DNA of 64,000 nucleotides from DALYDD01 sp031973395 (GTDB taxonomy: Bacteria; Patescibacteriota; Minisyncoccia; Phycocordibacterales; CAIZLB01). Below are positions 8,892-16,359 of the stretch, one piece after another (positions within the stretch are counted from its first letter, which is position 1; every line of letters starts with the position of its first letter). The stretch covers positions 6,272 to 70,271 of the forward strand of contig DALYDD010000003.1 in assembly GCA_031973395.1 (NCBI GenBank), in the 5' to 3' direction. The position numbers were made by a program, and so were the translations under genes. The notes beneath the pieces were generated by a model, which did not search any database, was not told where the DNA came from, and saw nothing but the letters and a program-made list of their open reading frames with translations.

Positions 8892-9896
8892 TTATTGGCC
8901 ATAAGTGAAAGATAGACTATGTCTTTTCGCAGCATTACCCATTCCCTCTTCCCAAACACCTAGTTGTCGTGCCAGAGCGAGGGATATTTCACGATTGCTC
9001 CCTACTGGCCCTCGGTCTCCCACAATAGCCTGGGCCGATTGACCTGTGGTGTTATTGACCACGGTAACTCGTGTGTTTAGCGGGATATCTGAGCCAATTG
9101 GTACCACTACATAGAAATCGGTATTGGCGTTAAGTCCTGCTAATGAAGTTTGTGATTGATAGTCCGGATCATTAAAAGGGGGCGGCTCTGTTCCGTCGGT
9201 ATCAATAGAGGGGTTATTGGTTGCAAAAGCCCACCCTGTGCCCGTACGTGTTGGTGGGGCATCTGGGGTTCCGTCTGTTGCTGACCCAGATCCTAATGGA
9301 CCAAGTGCCGGGGTACCTGGAGTGCCAACCCCGCCCGCTGCACCCGCTGCACCTGTGATCGCTGTAACCGCAGCATTTTCTGCATTGATTTGTGTACGCC
9401 CTGCTATAGAGGGGTCTACCGCAATCACTACAGGTTCAAATCTGTTGCTTACAAAGTTTGAATTTATAGTATTTAAAATAGTATAAGCGAGTAAGGCAAG
9501 GATCAATCCTGTAAGTGCGGCTGTAATTCTTTGTTTGCCATCACTCTTCCCTTGGATAGCATCGGTTGAAGAATATTGCACACCCCCAATAGTAATCATG
9601 ATTACTGCAAGGGCTGCCGCAATCGCGATTCCAAATTTATACAAACCTTCCAAATATCTGGCGGCACCCTCCTTGGCAACATCTGTTCGTCCATCCTCGA
9701 TGTTAAATCCAGGAAAATCGATTGGTGCCAAAAAAGTAAAAGGGCATGAATCACCTGTGCATTTAGTGCTGAAAAAATCATTGGCAGTAGTGGCGGCGGA
9801 AGCGACCGAGAACGATCCAATTACAATACACATGAGGGCTAGCACCACACCGCATTTAAGGAAAAACTTAAGAAATCTTTTGGGCAGATTCTTCAT
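8892..9896 (-). CDS. VirB2/TrbC-like pilin fused to an RlpA-like double-psi beta-barrel
   Basis: A 334-aa exported protein. It has a signal peptide (1-34, ending VASAA) and a short Cys-containing segment. Two hydrophobic helices (about 86-104 and 124-143) are separated by a polar loop, the topology of VirB2/TrbC pilins. A Gly/Pro/Thr-rich linker (about 180-240) leads to a C-terminal domain (255-334) with the RlpA-like barrel pattern: TRVTVVNNTTGQSA, GDRGP (293-297) and EISLALARQLG. Asp294 matches the conserved Asp of RlpA-type NDRGP motifs. This suggests a pilin-like membrane component carrying a peptidoglycan-facing domain. A TATAAT ends 8 nt before the ATG. Confidence 0.72.
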   Translation of the reverse strand: MKNLPKRFLKFFLKCGVVLALMCIVIGSFSVASAATTANDFFSTKCTGDSCPFTFLAPIDFPGFNIEDGRTDVAKEGAARYLEGLYKFGIAIAAALAVIMITIGGVQYSSTDAIQGKSDGKQRITAALTGLILALLAYTILNTINSNFVSNRFEPVVIAVDPSIAGRTQINAENAAVTAITGAAGAAGGVGTPGTPALGPLGSGSATDGTPDAPPTRTGTGWAFATNNPSIDTDGTEPPPFNDPDYQSQTSLAGLNANTDFYVVVPIGSDIPLNTRVTVVNNTTGQSAQAIVGDRGPVGSNREISLALARQLGVWEEGMGNAAKRHSLSFTYGQ

Positions 9897-9925
9897 ATTT
9901 TTTTATTATAGCATTACTCCACAAA

Positions 9926-11065
9926 TTATTGTCCAAAACCTTGTCCACTTTGAGCAGCTGATCTTTTATCAAAACTTATTTTGAGATCAGTTTCAACAGT
10001 CTGTAGTATTTTCATAGGGTTTTCTGATTGCACTGCGACGTAACTCTCGCCCCTATCCCCTTCTGTCCTCCGCAAGGTTACCGTGTTTTGGTTTGGTGGT
10101 ATTGGTACTCCATAGTCATCCACAAGCCATGTGTATATTGTTCCTGAATTTTTTCCAGGAATTGTTTGGAAGTACGGATATGCTGAAATGCTCATTTCGG
10201 GCTTATTTATGGTTATATTTCCACGAAGGGCTTTATTGAAAAGGATTCCATACAAGGCGCTATTCTCATAGAGTCGAATACCCGGGCTTTTTGGTTCAAC
10301 AGTAATATTCGACGTCGCTGTTTCTTTTTGATCCCCCGCTCCTGGTGTTGGTGAATAGGTTTCTACCTGGACTTCTACAGGTTGAATAATAATTGGACCT
10401 TCGAACACGTATGTGTTTTTTCCAAATCCAGATTTGTCTCCTTGAACCGTGCCATTTACACGCCAGTTAAAAACCGTTTCACTTGGTCGAATGGTTCCGC
10501 GCGCATTTCTCGGCATTGCCACAAAAGTTAGGGTTGATTCCGGGGTATATAATTTTTTACCTTTATAAAAAGGGTGTGTATAAACATCAGATTGCCACAA
10601 TAGATCGACTTCTCCTGGTGTAAAAGTAAATGTTTGCGAAACCGCTGGTCGGTCTCGAGGATTAATAGTCACGTCTATTTTTGTAGTCTGCCCTGCTTTT
10701 CCCGCCTTAAAAGAAAAGCTTTTTTGTCCAATCGCTGATGCTACAGATTTGCCGTTAACTTTCCATGTGATTAGTGCACTATTAATATCATAGCTATATA
10801 CCTCGAGATTGATCTGAACGATTTCATTAGGGCTTGGATTTTCGGGGATGACCGTCGCAGAGATTTGATCCTGAAATTCTGGATACTGTGCGGTGTATGG
10901 TCGGTCTCGGAGAGCTTCGAGTTGTGCGGCTGTCGGTACACTTGTACTTGATTGAGCGCGTGCCATCTGACTACCAATCAAAAAAGCGACAATGAAAAGC
11001 AGTACAGCGTTACAAAGTAAGAGGAGGGTTTTTAGTTTTTTGGTTCCAGGCTTTAGTTTAGACAT
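9926..11065 (-). CDS. Secreted beta-sandwich protein of the secretion operon
   Basis: A 379-aa protein I do not recognise as a named family. A signal peptide or membrane anchor covers residues 1-38 (ending QMARAQS). The rest is beta-rich, with repeated Ig/PKD-like phrases such as ITWKVNGKSVAS (about 98-109), FNWRVNGTVQG (about 201-211) and TYTWLVDDYGV-like sequence near 320. That suggests three tandem Ig-like domains with no catalytic motif. It lies between the VirB2-like and coiled-coil membrane genes, so it is probably an extracytoplasmic structural part of the same complex. TATAAT lies 11 nt before the ATG. Confidence 0.6.
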   Translation of the reverse strand: MSKLKPGTKKLKTLLLLCNAVLLFIVAFLIGSQMARAQSSTSVPTAAQLEALRDRPYTAQYPEFQDQISATVIPENPSPNEIVQINLEVYSYDINSALITWKVNGKSVASAIGQKSFSFKAGKAGQTTKIDVTINPRDRPAVSQTFTFTPGEVDLLWQSDVYTHPFYKGKKLYTPESTLTFVAMPRNARGTIRPSETVFNWRVNGTVQGDKSGFGKNTYVFEGPIIIQPVEVQVETYSPTPGAGDQKETATSNITVEPKSPGIRLYENSALYGILFNKALRGNITINKPEMSISAYPYFQTIPGKNSGTIYTWLVDDYGVPIPPNQNTVTLRRTEGDRGESYVAVQSENPMKILQTVETDLKISFDKRSAAQSGQGFGQ

Positions 11066-11113
11066 ATACTCTCAGTATTATAGCAAAAGAAATACAAACA
11101 TAAGTCTTCGTCG

Positions 11114-11878
11114 CTACAATTGACCAGCAGCACCACTTTTTTGAGCAATCATACCAGCTTTTTCACCTTCTTCGCCCCCGACAGTGTGTGCTGTTTTATT
11201 AGCAGCCTCTTCGAGTTTGGGCATTACTTTATTTACGATAACCAAGCCGGTCATAAATGGAAGCATATTAAAGAATGGAATAAACTCTACAAATGCCGTA
11301 CCCCCAAATCTTGCTAATATCTTTCTATCAAACTTGATCCCACCCATAAAATGGATCAGCCAAATAGATCCAATGCCAATTGGCATAATAACAAAAGACG
11401 CAATAAGTTGCCCTGGGCCGACAATAAAACTGATCACAAAACAAAGTAGGTCGCATGTAACAGCCAAGAGGAGTGCGACTGAAAACCACCCCCAGTCGAG
11501 GGTGTTTTTTGTAGGGTTTTTCTCGGCGTCTAATTTTTTTTCTTTGTCAGAAAAACCTTTTTGCTTGTCTGATTTGGCATTTGGCTTCGATGGTTGTCGA
11601 GACTGCTCTTCATTGAATCGCTGCTCATTTTCCTCTTGGGCACGAAATTGCGCCTGTCTCTGCCGAACTTGTTCCTGTCGGTTCAGCTCTTCTTCCTGCT
11701 CCATCTCCTCAGCTTCTATAACTTCGGCTTCAAATTGGGCCTCCTCAGCCAACTGTCTTTGTTGGGTCGCTTCCTCTATGGCATCAATAGTTGGACTGCT
11801 GCTCGGCTCCTCATCGATGTTTGTAAATGAAGAAAAAGGCCGAGATTTTGAAAAGTCGCCACGACGGTTATCTGCCAT
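11114..11878 (-). CDS. Charged/coiled-coil multi-spanning membrane protein
   Basis: A 254-aa protein of unknown family. Residues 1-125 are strongly charged and rich in Glu, Gln and Arg (repeated EEAxxEAEVIEAEE and RQRQAQFR patterns), probably a cytoplasmic coiled coil. Three hydrophobic segments follow (about 131-153, 157-180, 196-218) and then a short polar tail. Its position between the VirB4 ATPase and the secreted beta-sandwich gene suggests it helps couple the cytoplasmic ATPase to the membrane channel. A TAGAAT box lies 9 nt before the ATG. Confidence 0.55.
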   Translation of the reverse strand: MADNRRGDFSKSRPFSSFTNIDEEPSSSPTIDAIEEATQQRQLAEEAQFEAEVIEAEEMEQEEELNRQEQVRQRQAQFRAQEENEQRFNEEQSRQPSKPNAKSDKQKGFSDKEKKLDAEKNPTKNTLDWGWFSVALLLAVTCDLLCFVISFIVGPGQLIASFVIMPIGIGSIWLIHFMGGIKFDRKILARFGGTAFVEFIPFFNMLPFMTGLVIVNKVMPKLEEAANKTAHTVGGEEGEKAGMIAQKSGAAGQL

Positions 11879-11897
11879 ATTTCCCTTATTCTAAACC

Positions 11898-13802
11898 TTA
11901 TTCAGCGAGAAGGCTACCAATGTTTCGAGCTTTGTTTGCATCAGCTTCTGAGGTTGGTTGGTTTGGTTGACCGATAAGTCCTCGTGATGCCAAATCTTCT
12001 TTTGCTTTTTTAATAGCCAAAATTTGTGAAGGATTTGAGGTGATGATTTGATCTTCGGTGTATGAGGCAATGATTTTGATAGCTACGTGCTTGAGTCCTG
12101 CAAAGAAGATCCCTTCGCCTACATCAGATTCAAGTAAAAGATATTTCTCTTCGTCGGTGAGGTTGAAAGTTTTTTGGACAATATCAATCGAAGAAGGGCT
12201 CTGTTTGAGCAAAATTTGAATTGAGGAGTTGGTGATGATGGGCATGCCGTATGGAGAGCGCAAAAAGTCCTCAACGTCCTGTGTGATTGTCGAGAGTCCG
12301 AGATAATATTTTCGGCCTCGTTTTGCCAAACTGTATAGGAAAGAGGCCGTATCTTCACTTTTCATCATCCACCATGCTTCATCGATTACAAGAAGTCTTT
12401 TCTTCAATTCTTTTCGAACAGCATTCCAAATAAAGTGCATGACGATATACATGGCAACTGGCTTCAATTCATCCTCCATGTCTCGGAGTGAAAATACCAC
12501 GAATTTCTTATTGATATCGATATTTGTTGGTCGGTTGATGAAGCCTGCCCAAGTACCTTTTGTATATTTAGTAAGCCTTTGTACGAGCGACTCCCCTCCT
12601 TCCATACCAGCAAGTACTAACTCAAAGTCAGACATAAGTGGAGGTTCAACAGCAGAAAAGTTTGTTTCTGGGGTGATGTCCTTGAGCGCGTATGTTTCGG
12701 TGATAGCACGGTCAATAATTGAATCTTCTTCTGGAGTTAAGCCACCGAGCATGATTCGGAAAAGTCCCACCAAGTTTACGATATTTGACCGTAGAACATC
12801 GGCAGAGCTTTCATCTTCACGGGCAAGCGGCAAATCAAATGGGTTGATATGGTGTTCTGATGTAAGTGAGATATTGAAATATCGTCCACCGGTTGCTTCC
12901 GCCATGTATTCATATTCTCGCTCTGGGTCCAAAACAATTACATCAGTATCAAACATGAGTGTTCGCAAAATCTCGAGCTTTGTAGAATAACTTTTTCCAG
13001 AACCTGCTTTTGCGAATGTTACGGAGTTATAGTTTTCCAAACTAAATCGATCAAATAAAATCAGACTAGAGTTATGTCTGTTGATTCCATAGAGAATTCC
13101 TTTATCAGAAGTTAGGTCGAATGAGATAAAAGGAAAGACACTTGAAAGTGGCGAAGAATTTAATTTTGAGTGTACGCTGAGTGAATCGTCTGCAATTGGT
13201 AAGACACTTTTGAATCCTTGTTCTTGTTGAAAGAGTGCTGGTTTGAGGTATACCAAACTCGATTCGAGCATTGATTTTATTTCTGATTCAATCTTATCTA
13301 ATTCTTGGTCTGAATCCCCATATATCGAGATATAGAGCCCTACATCGAAGATTTTCTCCTGTGCTTGCTGGAGTTGATCGCGCAATGCTTCGAGGTCCTG
13401 ATATGCGGTATCAAGCATCGGATCGCGAACCAACCCTTTTTCTTCTCGGAGGTGAATCTGGCTTTGTACCTCGGCTACTTTTTTCTGAAATGTTCGCAAA
13501 ACGGAAGCGGTATCAATTGGATGGATGAAAATAGAAACATCAAAAATCTTGTCGAGGTTGATGATGGGAGAAAACCAGCTCTCAGATAAAAAGCGCGGAT
13601 AAGAAATGACGAAAAAAGTTCTCACGATTTTATCACCAAGATTCAATGATCGTGGAGTAATTTTGAGAGCAGATGGGGCTATAACATCCTGAAGTTCAAG
13701 CACGCCCGCCTGATAAATCTCCTGCGGGAGAATAGAGGTGATTTTCGGATTCAGAGATGAGCCCGGCTTTTTTTTGCTTGAAAAAATATCAAAAAGTCCC
13801 AT
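11898..13802 (-). CDS. virB4: VirB4/TraC-family secretion ATPase
   Basis: A 634-aa ATPase that powers type IV secretion-like machines at the inner face of the membrane. Residues 1-200 form the VirB4 N-terminal region. The P-loop domain has Walker A AKAGSGKS (264-271), DPEREYEYM after it (292-300, a conserved VirB4 region), and Walker B LLVIDEAWWMM (470-480), the DEAWW form typical of VirB4/TraC. A helix-rich C-terminus follows. The separate upstream ORF at 13856-14512 looks like an extra TraC-type N-terminal domain. TATAAT (13809-13814, minus strand) ends 6 nt before the ATG. Confidence 0.9.
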   Translation of the reverse strand: MGLFDIFSSKKKPGSSLNPKITSILPQEIYQAGVLELQDVIAPSALKITPRSLNLGDKIVRTFFVISYPRFLSESWFSPIINLDKIFDVSIFIHPIDTASVLRTFQKKVAEVQSQIHLREEKGLVRDPMLDTAYQDLEALRDQLQQAQEKIFDVGLYISIYGDSDQELDKIESEIKSMLESSLVYLKPALFQQEQGFKSVLPIADDSLSVHSKLNSSPLSSVFPFISFDLTSDKGILYGINRHNSSLILFDRFSLENYNSVTFAKAGSGKSYSTKLEILRTLMFDTDVIVLDPEREYEYMAEATGGRYFNISLTSEHHINPFDLPLAREDESSADVLRSNIVNLVGLFRIMLGGLTPEEDSIIDRAITETYALKDITPETNFSAVEPPLMSDFELVLAGMEGGESLVQRLTKYTKGTWAGFINRPTNIDINKKFVVFSLRDMEDELKPVAMYIVMHFIWNAVRKELKKRLLVIDEAWWMMKSEDTASFLYSLAKRGRKYYLGLSTITQDVEDFLRSPYGMPIITNSSIQILLKQSPSSIDIVQKTFNLTDEEKYLLLESDVGEGIFFAGLKHVAIKIIASYTEDQIITSNPSQILAIKKAKEDLASRGLIGQPNQPTSEADANKARNIGSLLAE

Positions 13803-13855
13803 AAAGTGATTATATCAATTATATCAGAGTCTATTCAGAATCTTTGGTGAGTGGA

Positions 13856-14512
13856 TTAACCAACATGAATTGGTTTATCAACATCTCCTGGATTAAATAT
13901 TTTATAAAATAATTCGATTAGTTCTTCGGTTCCAAGTAATGCAACACGTACACCACATCGAACCAATCCTTGTTCGACCACCTCGATTCGCTGCTGCAAC
14001 TGACTTTTCTTTTCTTCAAAATCACTTTCTTGTTCTAGTTTCTTTTCTTCTTTTGATTTTTTGCTAAACATACCCGACTTTATCTTCGAAGAACCGAGGA
14101 TGGTTTGTGCATAAGGAACGACCACAAAAAAGCTTTTCGTCATAATGTTGGTTGAATCGGTGAAGCTTTGGATGAATTCTATGTACTCTCTGGTCTGCAT
14201 TTTCATCAAATCCCCTACCTGATTATGGAGTCTTTCCTCTAGGAGGGCTATATAAGGCCGTATATCCAGACGGCGTGACTGAGAGTAGATCTGAAGTGAA
14301 AAGTTAAGCGAGTTGAGAAAGTTTTGGAATTGAAAAATAATCGACTGTTGTTCATCGTGTGATTTGAGGGCGAAGTTGATCGAAGAGGCCAAAAGAACCG
14401 CACGCATACTGCCGTCTTTTAGTATCGCTACGCCGTCTCGTATTTCTCTAATAGGAACAAAATCTTGTGCCGAAGCCGCACTTGCTTTTGCTGGTGCATT
14501 GGTGGTCGCCAT
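13856..14512 (-). CDS. TraC-like domain protein (VirB4 N-terminal-like)
   Basis: A 218-aa cytosolic protein without a P-loop. The opening FVPIREIRDGVAILKDGSM and the helix SFTDSTNIMTKSFFVVVPY resemble the N-terminal domain of TraC/VirB4 ATPases, seen here as a separate ORF directly before the ATPase gene. A Lys/Glu-rich coiled coil lies at about 145-175. The first ATG gives a 228-aa form, but the ATG at 14512 (MATTNAPAK) is chosen because a TATACT -10 box ends 9 nt before it. The split may reflect a domain-separated VirB4. Confidence 0.75.
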   Translation of the reverse strand: MATTNAPAKASAASAQDFVPIREIRDGVAILKDGSMRAVLLASSINFALKSHDEQQSIIFQFQNFLNSLNFSLQIYSQSRRLDIRPYIALLEERLHNQVGDLMKMQTREYIEFIQSFTDSTNIMTKSFFVVVPYAQTILGSSKIKSGMFSKKSKEEKKLEQESDFEEKKSQLQQRIEVVEQGLVRCGVRVALLGTEELIELFYKIFNPGDVDKPIHVG

Positions 14513-14598
14513 ATATACGATAGTATACACCCTCATGGGCATAGGTTGCTACTACCAGATTTTGTGCGACAAACATTGCTGGCGCAAGAAAAAACACT

Positions 14599-15066
14599 TT
14601 AGACTCTCAGATTTTCACCCAAACCACCCCTACTCTCCAATTTTTTTGATTCTTTAGAATAAATGCTTTCGTTAATATCAAGACTCCATGCCAAGTCTTT
14701 GAGTTTGCTATCGGACACCTTTGGCACAGTTAATGTTCCAGAACTGGCAGCCAGCATTTTTTCTGCCATTGTTTTGTCGGGGTACTTATCTTTCTTTTGC
14801 CAAATATAGAGTCGCGTTGTGAGCATGTACTTGAAAGCAGCTTCAATTGTTTCAATCAGAGGTCTACTATTTACCTTATAAAAAGCCAAAGCCCCGCCCA
14901 CCGCGAGAGCTACGCCCATGATGGGTAATCCGAGAAAGAATGGCAGTGTCTTGTAGACAATAAAACAAACACCGCCGGCTCCGATCAGATACACGAACTG
15001 ACGAAAAGTAAAAGGTCCAAAGATTTTGTCTTCGACCTCAATAAATTGAGGAACTTGATATCTCAT
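14599..15066 (-). CDS. PrgI family protein (VirB3-like)
   Basis: A 155-aa inner-membrane protein. The start MRYQVPQFIEVEDKIFGPFT is the hallmark of PrgI proteins, which stand in for VirB3 in Gram-positive and CPR type IV systems. Two adjacent TM segments (about 21-65) are followed by a cytoplasmic tail. The ATG at 15066 is chosen over one five codons upstream because TATACT (15073-15078, minus strand) ends 6 nt before it. It directly precedes the TraC-like and VirB4 genes, the conserved prgI-traC order. Confidence 0.88.
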   Translation of the reverse strand: MRYQVPQFIEVEDKIFGPFTFRQFVYLIGAGGVCFIVYKTLPFFLGLPIMGVALAVGGALAFYKVNSRPLIETIEAAFKYMLTTRLYIWQKKDKYPDKTMAEKMLAASSGTLTVPKVSDSKLKDLAWSLDINESIYSKESKKLESRGGLGENLRV

Positions 15067-15110
15067 GATTAAAGTATACACCTTTCGGGCCCTATATCGC
15101 CACTACACTT

Positions 15111-15455
15111 CTATACATATTCACCGCTGCCACCATTATTTTTATCCTGGGTTAATTTTATTTTTTCTCGGAGTGGCATGAGGATGTTTTCGTTCACGTC
15201 CAAAGCAATTTCACTTGCTTTTTCTCGGTTTACTCGCAAATTAGTTTCGATATATGAGGTGAGTTCCATAGATTTCAATTCCCCAAAGACGATATTCGCT
15301 AAAGCGGTCTCCAAGGCGACCAGTTGATCAATGTGGAGTCGAAATTTCTTATCAATCTGTTGCAATCTTTTGTCATAATCAAAATTTCTGATTGCTTCTT
15401 GGAAATCTGGGGGCAATATAGCAAAACGCTCAGTTTGTTGTTCGAGGCTGTTCAT
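15111..15455 (-). CDS. Conserved small helical protein of the secretion operon
   Basis: A 114-aa soluble, helix-rich protein of unknown family with no TM segment or signal. It opens with a DFQEAIRNFDYDKRLQQI segment. Its middle, HIDQLVALETALANIVFGELK, resembles in spacing the helical part of the next gene upstream (15507-16328), so the two may be diverged relatives. A TAGAAT box (15463-15468, minus strand) ends 7 nt before the ATG. Operon position points to a cytoplasmic accessory of the secretion machine; function unknown. Confidence 0.6.
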   Translation of the reverse strand: MNSLEQQTERFAILPPDFQEAIRNFDYDKRLQQIDKKFRLHIDQLVALETALANIVFGELKSMELTSYIETNLRVNREKASEIALDVNENILMPLREKIKLTQDKNNGGSGEYV

Positions 15456-15506
15456 GCTGTATATTCTAACACATTTCTCGCCGTAATCCCGATTCCAGGG
15501 CTATGA

Positions 15507-16328
15507 TTAAAGCTCAACTGCTTCTCTGTAAGGATCGTGTTTGGGTCCTGTATCTGCAACCTTGAAGCTCTCTTTTACCCCTGTGGCTGTTACAGAATTT
15601 AGTTTTGCATCAAAATTACCCTGAATCTTTGAAGCTTCGGTTGTTGGTGTTGGAACAATTGATGGATCATTGCTAAAAATGACACTAGATTCTATTTTTG
15701 CTGGTAGAGGTTTGTTTTTTGGTTCTTTAAATGGATCAACAATACCAGAGAGATCTTCTTCTTTAGGTATGTCTTCTACCTGCTTCTGTCCCATTTTTTC
15801 TGCCAGGTCTTTCAAGACATCAATGGTAATAGGTTTAGATTTTGGTAGGGCGAAATCTGCCGGCTTTACAGTTTCGGTCGGATTTTCAATTTCGTCCAAT
15901 ACATGAGCCCTCGAAGGAGAAAATTCTGAAGGTTGAGCCTGGGGATCATTAATGATAGACATAAGACTTACGTCATTGGGAGTCTTTTCTGTAGCCTTAC
16001 GTGATTGATTGATGGGATAGCGCTCAATAATATCCAGGATGCTATTCAGTGTCTTCTTGTCTACAAATTCCGCGGCGAGAGAAATAAGTGCCTCGTCTCC
16101 GTCAGTATTAAGGACGATGTTATCGAGCAATTCTGCTTTGGGTGTTAATCCTAATGCGACGTACTCTGCCTCGAGCTGAATTTGCTCAGCGTCGAATTGA
16201 GAAATATGTTGATTAACAAGAGAATCGACGAAGCCCATCTGATCTAAATTCAGAATAAAATCCACAATGCGCGGATCGGCAGCGTTCATGGCTTTCTCAA
16301 ATTCGCTATGTTGGATGATATCGTGCAT
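15507..16328 (-). CDS. Conserved hypothetical protein of the secretion operon
   Basis: A 273-aa soluble protein, family not recognised. Residues 1-110 are predicted helical (EFEKAMNAADPRIVDFILN, then an HISQFDAEQIQLEAEYVALG stretch). The remainder is Pro/Lys/Ser-rich and probably disordered, ending in a charged tail. The helical part resembles the 114-aa neighbour. No membrane segment or catalytic motif is visible. A weak TAAAGT -10 box ends 7 nt before the ATG. It probably acts as a cytoplasmic partner of the ATPase or membrane components. Confidence 0.6.
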   Translation of the reverse strand: MHDIIQHSEFEKAMNAADPRIVDFILNLDQMGFVDSLVNQHISQFDAEQIQLEAEYVALGLTPKAELLDNIVLNTDGDEALISLAAEFVDKKTLNSILDIIERYPINQSRKATEKTPNDVSLMSIINDPQAQPSEFSPSRAHVLDEIENPTETVKPADFALPKSKPITIDVLKDLAEKMGQKQVEDIPKEEDLSGIVDPFKEPKNKPLPAKIESSVIFSNDPSIVPTPTTEASKIQGNFDAKLNSVTATGVKESFKVADTGPKHDPYREAVEL

Positions 16329-16359
16329 GTGAATTACTTTAACAATTTTACCTCTTTAA

